Notes: generated by a model from the letters alone, not told the origin. Shown: positions 26,467 to 35,180, counted from the stretch's first letter. The stretch: 64,000 bases of DNA from Frateuria aurantia DSM 6220 (GCF_000242255.2 NC_017033.1:310001-374000), one strand, 5' to 3'. Numbers and translations: made by a program.

Positions 26467-27231
26467 ATGCGCACCATGATATTTGCGGCTTTGATGGCTG
26501 CGTTGATCCCGGCTGCCGGGATCGCCCGGCCCGGGACGGCCGAGGTTTCCAATGCAGTGGCCAAGGTGCTGACCGACCCGGCCCGTAGGGACGATCGGCC
26601 CAGGGATGCTCAGCGCCGGATTGGCGCCATCATGACGTTTGCCCAGGTCCGGCCGGGCCAGAAGGTACTTGAGCTGATTCCGGGCAGCGGCTATTTCACT
26701 CGCGTCTTCAGCGGTCTGGTCGGCCCCCGGGGGCATGTATACGTGGTCTGGCCACAGGAGTATCTGAAAGAGGCGACCCGCGGTCTGGCGGGCAGCCAGG
26801 CGCTGGCCGCGCAGCCGCACTATGCCAATATCACGGCGCTGGCCCAGCCGGCCGCCGCCCTGACGGTGCCGGCACCCGTGGATCTGGTGTTCACCTCGCA
26901 GAATTACCATGACTATCCCGATGCATTCATGGGCAAGGTCGATCCGGCCGTGCTCAACCGAGAAGTCTTTGCGGCGCTGAAGCCCGGTGGCTTGTATGTG
27001 ATCATCGATCATGTTGCCGCGGCGGGATCGGGCCTGCGCGATACCGATACCCTGCACCGCATCGACCCTGCGGCGGTGAAGACCGAGGTGGAAGCGGCGG
27101 GTTTCGTGTTTGATGGCGAAAGTCAGGTGTTGCGCAATCCTGCGGACAGCCATGCGCTGAAAGTCTTCGACAAGTCGATACGCGGGCATACCGATCAGTT
27201 CATCTATCGGTTCCGCAAGCCGCTGCGCTGA
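26467..27231 (+). CDS. Exported class I SAM methyltransferase-like protein
   Basis: 254 residues from ATG 26467. A signal peptide (MIFAALMAALIPAAGIARPG, cleavage near residue 20) precedes a Rossmann methyltransferase domain: RPGQKVLELIPGSGYFTRVFSGLVGPRGHVYVV is motif I, VDLVFTSQNYHDY corresponds to motif IV, and LKPGGLYVIIDHVA is motif V/VI. Export is odd for a SAM-dependent enzyme since SAM is cytoplasmic. Similar signal-peptide-bearing proteins are common in xanthomonads and sphingomonads, but their reaction is unknown to me. Confidence 0.85.
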   Translation: MRTMIFAALMAALIPAAGIARPGTAEVSNAVAKVLTDPARRDDRPRDAQRRIGAIMTFAQVRPGQKVLELIPGSGYFTRVFSGLVGPRGHVYVVWPQEYLKEATRGLAGSQALAAQPHYANITALAQPAAALTVPAPVDLVFTSQNYHDYPDAFMGKVDPAVLNREVFAALKPGGLYVIIDHVAAAGSGLRDTDTLHRIDPAAVKTEVEAAGFVFDGESQVLRNPADSHALKVFDKSIRGHTDQFIYRFRKPLR

Positions 27232-27339
27232 CGTGCCAGCCATGTTGCCTGACGTGGATCGGTGTGCGACAGGACGGCTGCTTTTCATTTGACGCGGCTT
27301 GCGCAAGCATGTGCCGGATTTCAACGAGGACAGGCTGCC

Positions 27340-27876
27340 ATGAGCCGATTTGACGACGACGAGCTGCCGCCGGATTTTGACGACGAAGCGGCAGATGAAA
27401 CCGCGCAGGAATACCAGGTCTGGCAGTGGCTGCTGCGCATCAATCCCGGCGACGAGGAACAGGCGCTGCAGCAGTTCAGCGCGTATCGCGAAGCGGTGGG
27501 CGATGAAGATCCCGACGGCTTGGAGGTGATTCTGCCACTGACCCGGGTGATCGACTGGCAATCAGGCTTTCAGGTCGAGGCAGGAGATACGCGGACTCTG
27601 ATCCAGGCCATTGACGAGTTGACGGCGCGCTGGAACCTGGCCGTGGACTGGGAAGGCGAGCCGGATGACGACGAGTTCCATGCCGAGACGGATGTGCCCT
27701 CGTTGCTGGCCATCGCCTATGACAGCCTGGCCCCATACGGTTATACCTTGTGGGTGTGGGAAGCCGAGCCGGATACGTATGCCGGCGGCATCAGCCTGAG
27801 CCGGGACAGCGAAGCCATGCGCGAGCTGGCGGCACTGCTGGGGATCGAGCTGAGACTGGCCAGCGAGACCGGCTGA
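27340..27876 (+). CDS. Acidic DUF6630-like protein
   Basis: 178 residues from ATG 27340, preceded by AACGAGGACAGG. The N-terminal 25 residues are very acidic (FDDDELPPDFDDEAADE). The C-terminal part has DVPSLLAIAYDSLAPYGYTLWVWEAEPDTYAGGISLSRDSEAMRELAALLGIELR, which resembles what I remember of the DUF6630 family. It is cytoplasmic, with no signal or membrane segment. Function unknown; the family call is from memory of a short pattern. Confidence 0.65.
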   Translation: MSRFDDDELPPDFDDEAADETAQEYQVWQWLLRINPGDEEQALQQFSAYREAVGDEDPDGLEVILPLTRVIDWQSGFQVEAGDTRTLIQAIDELTARWNLAVDWEGEPDDDEFHAETDVPSLLAIAYDSLAPYGYTLWVWEAEPDTYAGGISLSRDSEAMRELAALLGIELRLASETG

Positions 27877-27916
27877 GCAACGGTATCTCCTTCTGCCGGT
27901 CATGCCCGCCCGGGCG

Positions 27917-28762
27917 TCAGCGCTCGCTGCCTTGCGCGGCGTGCTCAGCAAGCAGCTGCCGGATCCGGCCGGCGGTTTCGTCATTCGCGGCGGTATAGAC
28001 CATCAGGCACAGGTCGGGACGGCCCTCCACCGCGAAGGTGGAAAACTCCAGATCCAGCGTGCCCAGTCGGGGGTGATGCAATCGTTTGACACCATCCCCA
28101 TGACCGGCGACGTCATGGTCCTGCCACAGGCGATCGAACTGCGGGCTGAGCTGGCGCAGTTCACGGACCAGATCCGTGATGACACCGGAAGCTCCGGCCC
28201 GCACGGCATCGGCACGAAAGGCCGCCACCACATAGCGTGCCACTTTCAGCCAGTCATCCTGCGCGGCCTGTACCCGGCTGTTGCCGAACATCAGACGCAG
28301 GATATTCCTCTGGCCCGCCGGCAGGCGTTCGTAATCGGTCAGTACGACGGCTGCCGCCCGGTTCCAGGCCACCACGTCCCAGGTGGCGGTGCGGATCATG
28401 GCCGGATGCTCGGGCATGGCATCCAGCACCCGTTGCAGGCGCGGACTGACATCATCGGCCTGATGGTAGCTCGGCTCGGGCAGATGACCGAGTGCCAGGA
28501 TGAACATGTGTTCGCGTTCCGGGCCGGTCAGCATCAGTGCCGTGCTCAGCCGATGCAATACCTCGCTGGATGGTGCACCACCGCGACCTTGTTCCAGCCA
28601 GGTATACCAGGTGGCACTGATATGGGCTCGCTGGGCGACTTCCTCCCGTCGGAGGCCGGGCGTGCGGCGGCGCTCGCCCGGCAGCCCGAAGCTGGCCGGA
28701 TCAAGCCGGCTTCGCCGTTCACGCAGAAACTGTCCCAATGAAGTGTGGGCGGTGCCGGGCAT
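27917..28762 (-). CDS. XRE-type regulator with MmyB-like ligand domain
   Basis: 281 residues. The N-terminal helix-turn-helix includes SLGQFLRERRSRLDPASFGLP and RTPGLRREEVAQRAHISATWYTWLEQGR; the RRRTPGLRREEVA segment is diagnostic of this family. The C-terminal MmyB-like/PAS-type domain (about 105-275) contains HPAMIRTATWDVVAWNRAAAVVL and FGNSRVQAAQDDWLKVARYVVAAFRADA. Some relatives bind fatty acids. It is divergent from an NAD(P)-dependent epimerase gene with 100 bases between starts, a very common pairing for this regulator type. Confidence 0.92.
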   Translation of the reverse strand: MPGTAHTSLGQFLRERRSRLDPASFGLPGERRRTPGLRREEVAQRAHISATWYTWLEQGRGGAPSSEVLHRLSTALMLTGPEREHMFILALGHLPEPSYHQADDVSPRLQRVLDAMPEHPAMIRTATWDVVAWNRAAAVVLTDYERLPAGQRNILRLMFGNSRVQAAQDDWLKVARYVVAAFRADAVRAGASGVITDLVRELRQLSPQFDRLWQDHDVAGHGDGVKRLHHPRLGTLDLEFSTFAVEGRPDLCLMVYTAANDETAGRIRQLLAEHAAQGSER

Positions 28763-28862
28763 GCGCAGCCTGTGATTGTTTATACCAGGATAATGACACT
28801 ACTTTACCATGTTGCATTGGCCGCCGAGACTGCGTGGATTCTTGATCTGACGGAGTGGGGCG

Positions 28863-29747
28863 ATGCGCATTTTCGTGACCGGTGCTACCGGCTTTATCGG
28901 CTCGCGGATCGTGCCGCAACTGCTTGCGGCAGGGCATCAGGTGCTGGGACTGAGTCGTTCGGACCCAGGCGCCGCCTGGCTGGCCGCGGCGGGAGCGGAG
29001 GTCCATCGAGGTCAGCTGGAAGACCCCGAGAGTCTGAGGGCCGGCGCGGAGGCCGCTGATGCCGTGATCCATGTGGCCTTCGATCATGACTTCTCCCGGT
29101 TCGCCGCCCATTGTGAAAAGGACTATCGCGCCATCGAGGCGATGGGCTCTGCCCTGCGGGGCTCGAAGCGCCCGCTGGTGATCACCTCCGGCGTCGGCAT
29201 GGGGATGGCGGCTCATGGCGTCACGGCCAGCGAGAAAGTGGTGAATCTGGAGCATCCCAACCCGCGATCGGCTTCCGAGCGTGCCGCGAACCGGCTGCTC
29301 GAGGCCGGTGTGAATGTCTCGGTCGTGCGCCTGCCTCAGGTGCATGACACCCGCAAGCAGGGGCTGATCACGCCCTATATCGAGGTGTGCCGGCAGCGCG
29401 GGGTGATGGCTTATGTCGGCGAGGGACTCAATCGCTGGTCGGCGGTCCATGTCGATGATGCGGCGCGGGTCTATCGGCTGGCTGTCGAACAGGCCGTTGC
29501 CGGTGCGCGCTGGCATGCCGTGGCTGAGGAGGGCATCACGGCGCGTGCCATTGCCGAGGCCTTGGCGGCGCGTCTGCAGCTGCCTGTGAAGTCCGTGCCG
29601 ACCGACGCGGTGGCCGAGCAGTTCGGCTGGATGGGCATGTTTGTCGGCATGGACCTGCCTGCTGCCAGTGCCTTGACCCGTCAGCGTCTGGGCTGGACGC
29701 CGGCCGGTCCCGGGTTGTTGAGCGATCTGGCCCGGCTCGATGTCTGA
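28863..29747 (+). CDS. NAD(P)-dependent epimerase/reductase (atypical SDR)
   Basis: 294 residues. The Rossmann motif is MRIFVTGATGFIGSRIVPQLL (TGxxGxxG), the cofactor is held by GLSRSD and VIHVAFDHD, and the extended-SDR region ends in HVDDAARVYRLA. The usual YxxxK is not obvious: the equivalent stretch reads ASEKVVNLEHPNPRSASERAANRLLE, so catalysis may differ. It is probably controlled by the divergent MmyB-type regulator. Substrate unknown. Confidence 0.87.
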   Translation: MRIFVTGATGFIGSRIVPQLLAAGHQVLGLSRSDPGAAWLAAAGAEVHRGQLEDPESLRAGAEAADAVIHVAFDHDFSRFAAHCEKDYRAIEAMGSALRGSKRPLVITSGVGMGMAAHGVTASEKVVNLEHPNPRSASERAANRLLEAGVNVSVVRLPQVHDTRKQGLITPYIEVCRQRGVMAYVGEGLNRWSAVHVDDAARVYRLAVEQAVAGARWHAVAEEGITARAIAEALAARLQLPVKSVPTDAVAEQFGWMGMFVGMDLPAASALTRQRLGWTPAGPGLLSDLARLDV

Positions 29748-29792
29748 ACCTCACCGGCAGGCCATGCCCCCAAGGGGTGAGGGGCGCCTGAT

Positions 29793-30515
29793 TCAGAACC
29801 GCTCGAATGGTGCCAGGTAACGCCACCGGCCCGGCGGCAGCTTCGACAGCGACTGGCGACCGATGCGCAGTCGCTTGAGGCTGGTGGCTTGCACGCCGAC
29901 GGCCTGGCACATCATTCCGATGCGATCTGCCTGCAGGCGTTTGAAGGCGAAGCGCAGGCGCTGCTCGCTCTGCCGGCTGACCTTGGCTGGCGGCAAGGCG
30001 TAGTGATTGATGCGCAGACCATGATTGAGCAGGGCCAGCCCCTTGTCATCGAGCTGGCCGCGGATATCCACCAGAAACTCCTGTTCCACGGGCTGCTGCT
30101 GATCGTTCAGCATGCGCAGGATGCGGGCATCCTGACTGCAGACCACCAGACCCGTGCCACCAGGCGGCAAGGGCTGAGGCATGCCCAGCTGCTGGCGATG
30201 GCGGCGCAGCGGGCGTACGCCCGAGAAATCGCCTTCCCAGCGGTTTTCCGGCGCGAGCAAGGCCTCGATATCGGCCTGGCCAAGCTCGGCCGGCCGCGCC
30301 TCGGCCAGGTTCAGCAGGATGCTGACCGGTGCGATGGGGCTCAGTCGTGCCTGGGGATCGATGCTGACATGCTGCTCGGCCACCATGAATTGAGGACGCT
30401 CCTCGACCTCGCCGTCGACGCGGACCCAGCCACCTTCGATATATTGCTCGGCCTCGCGCCTTGAGCATTGCGCGAGGGCGACGACGCGTTTGGAGAGGCG
30501 GACCGGTTCAGTCAT
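29793..30515 (-). CDS. S4-domain RluF-like protein lacking pseudouridine synthase active-site motifs
   Basis: 240 residues from ATG 30515. The N-terminal S4 RNA-binding domain is clear (RLSKRVVALAQCSRREAEQYIEGGWVRVDG). The rest aligns along its length with the RluB/RluF class, ending in LKRLRIGRQSLSKLPPGRWRYL. However the catalytic GRLDxxTxGL motif is replaced by PLPPGGTGLVV, with no aspartate. The KP motif (LNKP) is LNLA, and the NRQIRRM motif is ADRIGMM. Loss of all three suggests an RNA-binding pseudoenzyme. It sits divergent from the RIO kinase gene. Confidence 0.82.
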   Translation of the reverse strand: MTEPVRLSKRVVALAQCSRREAEQYIEGGWVRVDGEVEERPQFMVAEQHVSIDPQARLSPIAPVSILLNLAEARPAELGQADIEALLAPENRWEGDFSGVRPLRRHRQQLGMPQPLPPGGTGLVVCSQDARILRMLNDQQQPVEQEFLVDIRGQLDDKGLALLNHGLRINHYALPPAKVSRQSEQRLRFAFKRLQADRIGMMCQAVGVQATSLKRLRIGRQSLSKLPPGRWRYLAPFERF

Positions 30516-30723
30516 CAGAATTCCGTGCAGAGGGTTGGCGCCCATTGTAGGCGGGATTGAAGCTGGGCAGGACAAGGACGCCTTTTCGGGAAACGGGCCG
30601 GCAGGCGAGGCAGGCCCACCTGGATAGGCGGCATGGGCGATGCTGAACATGGGCGACAGGCAAGCAGGGGTGAAGATCGGCCATAATTGGCATTACCCAG
30701 TCATGGCGGAACCCGAGCGAGAG

Positions 30724-31581
30724 ATGAAGACACCCAAGGGTCTGCAGGACCTGATTGATGATGGCGTGATCGATGAAGTCCTGCGGCCGCTGAAAAGCGG
30801 CAAGGAAGCTTCCGTATACGTGGTTCGCTCGGGCGACGAGATCCGTTGCGCCAAGGTCTACAAGGACATGGCGCAGCGCAGTTTCCAGGCGCGCGTGCAA
30901 TACCAGGAGGGGCGCAAGGTGCGCGGCAGTCGCGCTGCACGGGCGATGGGCAAGGCCACCCGCTTCGGCCGCAAGGAGGCGGAAGCCGCCTGGAAGCATG
31001 CCGAAGTCGACGCGCTGTATGCGCTGGCGGCGGCCGGCGTGCGGGTGCCGCAGCCTTATGGCTATTTCAACGGGGTTCTGGTGATGGAGCTGGTGGTCGA
31101 TGCCGACGGTTTTTCGGCGCCGCGACTGGGCGAGGTGGAACTGTCCGCCGAAACCGCGCGGGCGTATCACCGTTTTCTGATCCGGCAGATCGCGAAGATG
31201 CTGTGCACGGGTCTGATCCATGGCGATCTTTCCGAGTTCAATGTGCTGGTCGGTCCCGAGGGGCCGGTGATCATCGACCTGCCCCAGGTGGTCAATGCTT
31301 CCGGCAACAACTCGGCCCGTACCATGCTGCGGCGGGATGTCAGCAATATCACCATCAGCCTGTCGCGGTTTGCGCCCGAACTGCTCGATACCTGGTATGC
31401 CGAAGAGATGTGGGCCTTGTTCGAACTCGGTGAACTGCATCCTGATACCGAGTTGACGGGAGAGTTCGAGTTCGACGAGCACGAGGCGGATGTCGACAGC
31501 GTGATGCAGTCGATCATCGATGCCCGTGAAGAGGCGATCATCCGCCAGCAAGGGCGCGAAGCGGCCGCCGAGGAAGACTGA
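30724..31581 (+). CDS. RIO1-like serine/threonine protein kinase
   Basis: 285 residues from ATG 30724, which begins MKTPKGLQDLIDDGVIDEVLRPL as in the pseudomonad homologues; ATG 30703 is less likely. The glycine-poor ATP loop LKSGKEASVYVV, the lysine in CAKVYK, the catalytic loop HGDLSEFNVL and the metal-binding IDLPQ identify the RIO fold. In bacteria these kinases are linked to ribosome or stress functions but substrates are not established. The C-terminus is acidic. Divergent from the RluF-like gene, which could hint at a shared RNA-related context. Confidence 0.92.
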   Translation: MKTPKGLQDLIDDGVIDEVLRPLKSGKEASVYVVRSGDEIRCAKVYKDMAQRSFQARVQYQEGRKVRGSRAARAMGKATRFGRKEAEAAWKHAEVDALYALAAAGVRVPQPYGYFNGVLVMELVVDADGFSAPRLGEVELSAETARAYHRFLIRQIAKMLCTGLIHGDLSEFNVLVGPEGPVIIDLPQVVNASGNNSARTMLRRDVSNITISLSRFAPELLDTWYAEEMWALFELGELHPDTELTGEFEFDEHEADVDSVMQSIIDAREEAIIRQQGREAAAEED

Positions 31582-32018
31582 GTCGGCGGCTGGGAAGGCG
31601 TATCCCCGGCTGCGATGAATGGTCTTTAATCGGACGTCCAGACATTCTAAAAGTCATGCCTTGTCCGTACGATTGTCCTTGCGGGGACGGCGGGCCTTGG
31701 TTCCTGTGGCCACTATCACGAGATGGGTGGCTGCGTCCATGCCGAGACAGGCTCTTGCGTCTGGACTGGCCATCTGCAAGATCCGGCGGCGCATGCCGAG
31801 CCGCCGTGATCGTGGCGATGCAGGCTCTGGCAGCGGTGCGATGGCCTTGCGCGGTGGTTACGACCGCCTGGCGTTTTCATGGCATCGTGATGGTGCCGGC
31901 CTGTCGCTGCTGCAGTAGACGCTCTCTGTGCGGGGCGCGACTTCACATCGTCTGGATAGCTGTACGCGAGTACTCGGCATACCCTGAATGGGCTGGCCAC
32001 TGACAAGGAGGGTCGGTG
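31582..32018. other. Gene-poor stretch upstream of the DUF2778 gene
   Basis: 437 bases without a supported gene. Two overlapping open frames exist but have the composition of random frames and no family features. Near the right end is AAGGAGG (32005-32011), the ribosome-binding site of the next gene. From here to about 32.75 kb the G+C content drops below that of the surroundings. Confidence 0.55.
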
Positions 32019-32384
32019 ATGCCATGGCGTTACAGTCAAAGGAGTGGATATCTCCAGCAGAACGATGTTTATGTGGAGAAGGGCTATTCAGGATCGGGTA
32101 TTGGTTACAACAATCCTGCATTGGCAAGAGTCCATGATACAGGGCCGGTGCCTGTTGGTCGTTACCAGATACTGCCGCCGTTCCATCCTCCCGAAACAGG
32201 GGCTTGTACCCTGCGTCTGCTTGCTGGACCGCAGACGCGATTATCTGGACGCAGCGGTTTCATGATTCATGGTGACAGCCGGATTCATCCAGGCCAGGCC
32301 TCAAGCGGCTGCATTGTGCTTGATCCGAGGATCAGACGTCGAATCTGGCTGAGTGGCGATCATGTGCTGGAGGTGGTGCCATGA
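32019..32384 (+). CDS. DUF2778 / Tlde1-like L,D-transpeptidase-fold protein
   Basis: 121 residues from ATG 32019, seven bases after a perfect AAGGAGG. The DUF2778 pattern is complete: an N-terminal WRYSQRSGYL, YSGSGIGYNNPALARVHDTGPVPVGRY, and the catalytic pair His84 in GFMIHGDSRI with Cys98 in SSGCIVLD. Known relatives (Tlde1 of Salmonella) are type VI secretion effectors that cut or modify peptidoglycan stem peptides. No signal peptide is present, as expected for a contact-delivered effector. It overlaps the next reading frame by four bases (ATGA). G+C content is clearly lower than in flanking genes. Confidence 0.8.
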   Translation: MPWRYSQRSGYLQQNDVYVEKGYSGSGIGYNNPALARVHDTGPVPVGRYQILPPFHPPETGACTLRLLAGPQTRLSGRSGFMIHGDSRIHPGQASSGCIVLDPRIRRRIWLSGDHVLEVVP

Positions 32385-32754
32385 CGGACAAGCACGGTCG
32401 GCGGCGGCCATGGCTGGGGGCTCTGCTGTGTTTTTCCGCCGGCATCATGGCCGTGCATGCCGCCGCAGCGCCAGCTGGCCCATGCATATGGCCATGGGCC
32501 AGCTGAAGAATCTGGGGTATCTCGATACCCGGCAGCTGGATTCAGCCAGCACGCGTGTGGTGCGGATGGCCTCGGAACCCTTGCCGGGCGGCCTGTATCA
32601 GGAGGTCTACCATGTGGTTTTCCAGCAGGAAGACGGCAAGCGGCTGGAAGTGATTACCCGCAGCAAGGCCTCCGATCAGGAATGCTCGATGGGGCCTGTC
32701 GAGGTGTATCTGGTCAATCGCAAGTTGCAGGATCCCCCCGCGAATGGTCGCTGA
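32381..32754 (+). pseudogene. Frame-disrupted exported partner (candidate immunity gene) of the DUF2778 protein
   Basis: ATG 32381 overlaps the DUF2778 stop and starts a good signal peptide (MTDKHGRRRPWLGALLCFSA, then GIMAVHAAAA), but that frame stops at 32504-32506. A different frame, entered by a -1 shift and open across the same region, encodes a plausible mature domain from about 32482 to 32754 (MAMGQLKNLGYLDTRQLD ... EVYLVNRKL). Joined, they would be an about 120-residue periplasmic protein. Size, position and export match immunity proteins that guard against peptidoglycan-attacking effectors. A sequencing error or an internal ATG 32482 start for a cytoplasmic protein are the alternatives. 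Confidence 0.55.
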
Positions 32755-32852
32755 CCATCGGAGCCGGGCAAGGTGCGAGCGAGGTGTTGGCGAGCCGGGG
32801 CACCTCGTGGTGTTGCCCCGGCTTCAGCTCGGCCGGGCTGATGCCCGCCGTT

Positions 32853-33284
32853 TCAGGGCTTGACGTACATCAGCTCCACATCGAAGACCAGCGAGGCATT
32901 CGGCGGAATGTCATCGCCGGCACCATTGGCGCCATAGCCCAGCGAGGCCGGGATATACAGGGTACGGGTACCGCCGACCTTCATGCCGGCCACGCCCTGG
33001 TCCCAGCCGGGAATCACTTCGCCGGCACCCAGGCTGAAGGGAAACACTTCGTTGCGGTCACGCGAGCTGTCGAACTTCTTGCCGTGTTTATCCTTGGCCT
33101 GATCGTCGTACAGCCAGCCGGTGTAATGCACGCCGACCGTCATGCCCGGCTTCGCCTCGGCGCCGGTACCGAGCTTGTGGTCGATCACCACCAGCTTGTC
33201 GACCTGGCCGTGGGTTTCGGCGGGAGGGGTGGCGTGACAGGCGCTCAGGGCGACCAGGGCAAGCAGGGAAAACAACCAACGCAT
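32853..33284 (-). CDS. FKBP-type peptidyl-prolyl isomerase lipoprotein
   Basis: 143 residues from ATG 33284, preceded by GGAG. Lipobox VALSAC with Cys16. The FKBP domain (about 30-142) is complete: VGVHYTGWLYD, FDSSRDRNEVFPFSLGAGEVIPGWDQGVAGMKVGG, and IPASLGYGANGAGDDIPPNASLVFDVELM. It lacks the N-terminal dimerisation domain of FkpA and Mip. It is expected to assist folding in the periplasm while anchored to a membrane. The longer upstream frame has no coding features. Confidence 0.93.
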   Translation of the reverse strand: MRWLFSLLALVALSACHATPPAETHGQVDKLVVIDHKLGTGAEAKPGMTVGVHYTGWLYDDQAKDKHGKKFDSSRDRNEVFPFSLGAGEVIPGWDQGVAGMKVGGTRTLYIPASLGYGANGAGDDIPPNASLVFDVELMYVKP

Positions 33285-33752
33285 GGGAAACTCCGTAGTG
33301 AACTGGTGCCAGCCCCATGGACCGGGCTGACGCGAAACGGGCATTATTTTGGAAAAGCATCGCCAGCGATAGTCATGCGCGGGTGGCCGATTGATTTGAA
33401 GGGCCGGAAGCAGGGGCTTTGTTGCGGGCGACGCCTCCAGTATGCCTGGCGGTTGCAGCGTCTTCGTCAGTGCCGGGTGATACGGATGCATGGTTACCCG
33501 ACAGCCAGTCGCGGCGGGCTTGTCCATCAGGGCCTTGGGTACGAGCTGCATCGAGAGATGTTTTCAGGGCCGGGGGGGGCGCCGGCGCTTGTATCCCGTC
33601 GCGGTATGTCATCGAGCACTGATCGCCAAGACGCTTCGTGGATGATCCCCCTGAACCTCGAGGTAGCTGAAGTCATGGCGGGACCTTGTCCGCCGGCCAG
33701 ACACTGGCTGCGAAGGAGCCGATGCCCGGCAGCCCCTTCGCCGATGCGGGCG
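33285..33752. other. Intergenic stretch between the FKBP gene and the efflux operon
   Basis: 468 bases. Near 33.3 kb it should contain the FKBP promoter. Apart from a G run at about 33573-33579 I see no repeat, RNA gene or supported coding frame. Confidence 0.5.
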
Positions 33753-35180
33753 TCAGCGCGAGGATTCGAGCGAACTTTCCGACCAGTCCCCGCCCAGATC
33801 GCCGATCAGGTTCACGGTATCCAGCAGCCGGTTCTGGATCACGCTCAGCCGGTTCTGCTCGGCGACGAGCTGGGTCGTCCGGGCCGTGGCCACCGTGGTG
33901 TAATCCACGGTGCCGGCCTGATACTCGTTGAAGGCGATCTCGGCGCCGCGGCGCGCATCATTCACCACCGCTTCCTGGGCCTGCAGCTGCTGCTCCAGGA
34001 TCCGCAGATTCGACAGATCGTCTTCCACATCCTGGAAGGCGCCCAGCACCGTTCCGCGATAAGCGGCTACCGAGGCATCGTAGCTGGCTTTGGCCGCGGC
34101 CACGGAGCCACTGCGTTCGCCGCCGTCAAGCAGGGTTTCACTCACCTGGGCGCCTGCCGACCACACGTGATTGGCCAGTTTCAGCAGTCCGGCCAACGGT
34201 GACTGACTGAAGCCGTCCACGGCACTGAGCGAAATCGTCGGATAATAGGCGGCAATGGCGATGCCGATGGCCTCGTTGGCTGCCGCCATGTCCCGCTCGG
34301 CGACGGCGATGTCGGGGCGGCGCTGCAGCAGGGCGGAAGGGACGCCGACCGGTATCCGGGGCAGTTGCGGCAGGGCGGCAAGAGGGGGGATGTCTATATC
34401 CCCTGGATTTCTGCCGACCAGCACCGCGATGGCATGACTGTACTGGGCGCGTGCCATGCCCAGCTGGATCAGGCTGGCTTGGGCGCTTTCCAGCTGGGTC
34501 CGTGCGGTGATCAGATCCGACGGAGCGATCGTGCCGGCCTGATCCTGATCGGCGATGACGGCCAGATAGTTCCGGTAGGCGGCCACGGTCTGTTGCAGCA
34601 GAGCGATATCCGCATCGTTGATGCGCAGATCGATCACGGCCGTGGCCAGGGCGACCTGTTCGGTAAGTAGGGTATTGGCCAAGGTGGCCTTGTCGGCCTC
34701 GGCCGTGGCCTTGTTCTGTTCGATGCTGCGGCGGGTCTTGCCCCAGAAGTCCGGCGACCAGCTCAATTCGCCTTCCAGCGTACCGCTGTTGTTGATGCCG
34801 TGTCTGGCCGAATAGGTGGCCGAGGTGGTGCGGGCACGGGTGCCGCTGCTGTCGATGCCGATGGTAGGAAACAGGGCGCTGCGGGCAATTCTGACCTCGG
34901 CCAGAGCGGCCCGGTAGTTGGCATAACTCTGCGCCACCGTCTGGTTGGCCGTGGCGACCATGGGTTCCAGCCGATCCAGCAAGGGATCGTTGAAGGCTTT
35001 CCACCAGGCACCCTTGGGGGCGCCGGCGGCGGGGGCGGCCGGTTGCCAGCCGGCCATCTCGTGGTAGCGGGGCCGTGTCGTGACGGCGGGGCGGTGATAA
35101 TCGGGCCCCACCATGCAGCCACCCAGCAGCAGGCTCAAGGCCAGACCCAAGGGACGAAGAGAATGGCGTCGGTTTTTCAT
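33753..35180 (-). CDS. Outer-membrane efflux lipoprotein (NodT/OprM family)
   Basis: 475 residues from ATG 35180, which overlaps the upstream RND gene's stop as ATGA. Lipobox SLLLGGC with Cys22, then MVGPDYHRP, the standard OprM-type N-terminus. Two TolC-like repeats follow (about 60-260 and 270-465), with RRPDIAVAERDMAAANEAIGIAIAAYYPTISLSA as the conserved second-repeat hallmark. It forms the outer-membrane channel for the MdtABC-type pump encoded just upstream. This four-gene order matches MuxABC-OpmB of Pseudomonas rather than E. coli mdtABC, which lacks an OMF gene. Confidence 0.94.
   Translation of the reverse strand: MKNRRHSLRPLGLALSLLLGGCMVGPDYHRPAVTTRPRYHEMAGWQPAAPAAGAPKGAWWKAFNDPLLDRLEPMVATANQTVAQSYANYRAALAEVRIARSALFPTIGIDSSGTRARTTSATYSARHGINNSGTLEGELSWSPDFWGKTRRSIEQNKATAEADKATLANTLLTEQVALATAVIDLRINDADIALLQQTVAAYRNYLAVIADQDQAGTIAPSDLITARTQLESAQASLIQLGMARAQYSHAIAVLVGRNPGDIDIPPLAALPQLPRIPVGVPSALLQRRPDIAVAERDMAAANEAIGIAIAAYYPTISLSAVDGFSQSPLAGLLKLANHVWSAGAQVSETLLDGGERSGSVAAAKASYDASVAAYRGTVLGAFQDVEDDLSNLRILEQQLQAQEAVVNDARRGAEIAFNEYQAGTVDYTTVATARTTQLVAEQNRLSVIQNRLLDTVNLIGDLGGDWSESSLESSR

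Noticed and set aside
31619-32003. Two overlapping + strand open frames of about 100-115 codons
   Set aside because: No ribosome-binding site, Arg/Cys/Trp-rich random-like composition, and no recognisable domain.
32381-32506. Programmed -1 frameshift in the exported partner of the DUF2778 protein
   Set aside because: The only T-rich candidate (near TGTTTTTCC) does not form a proper slippery heptamer, and slipping there would break the signal peptide. A mutation or sequencing error is simpler.
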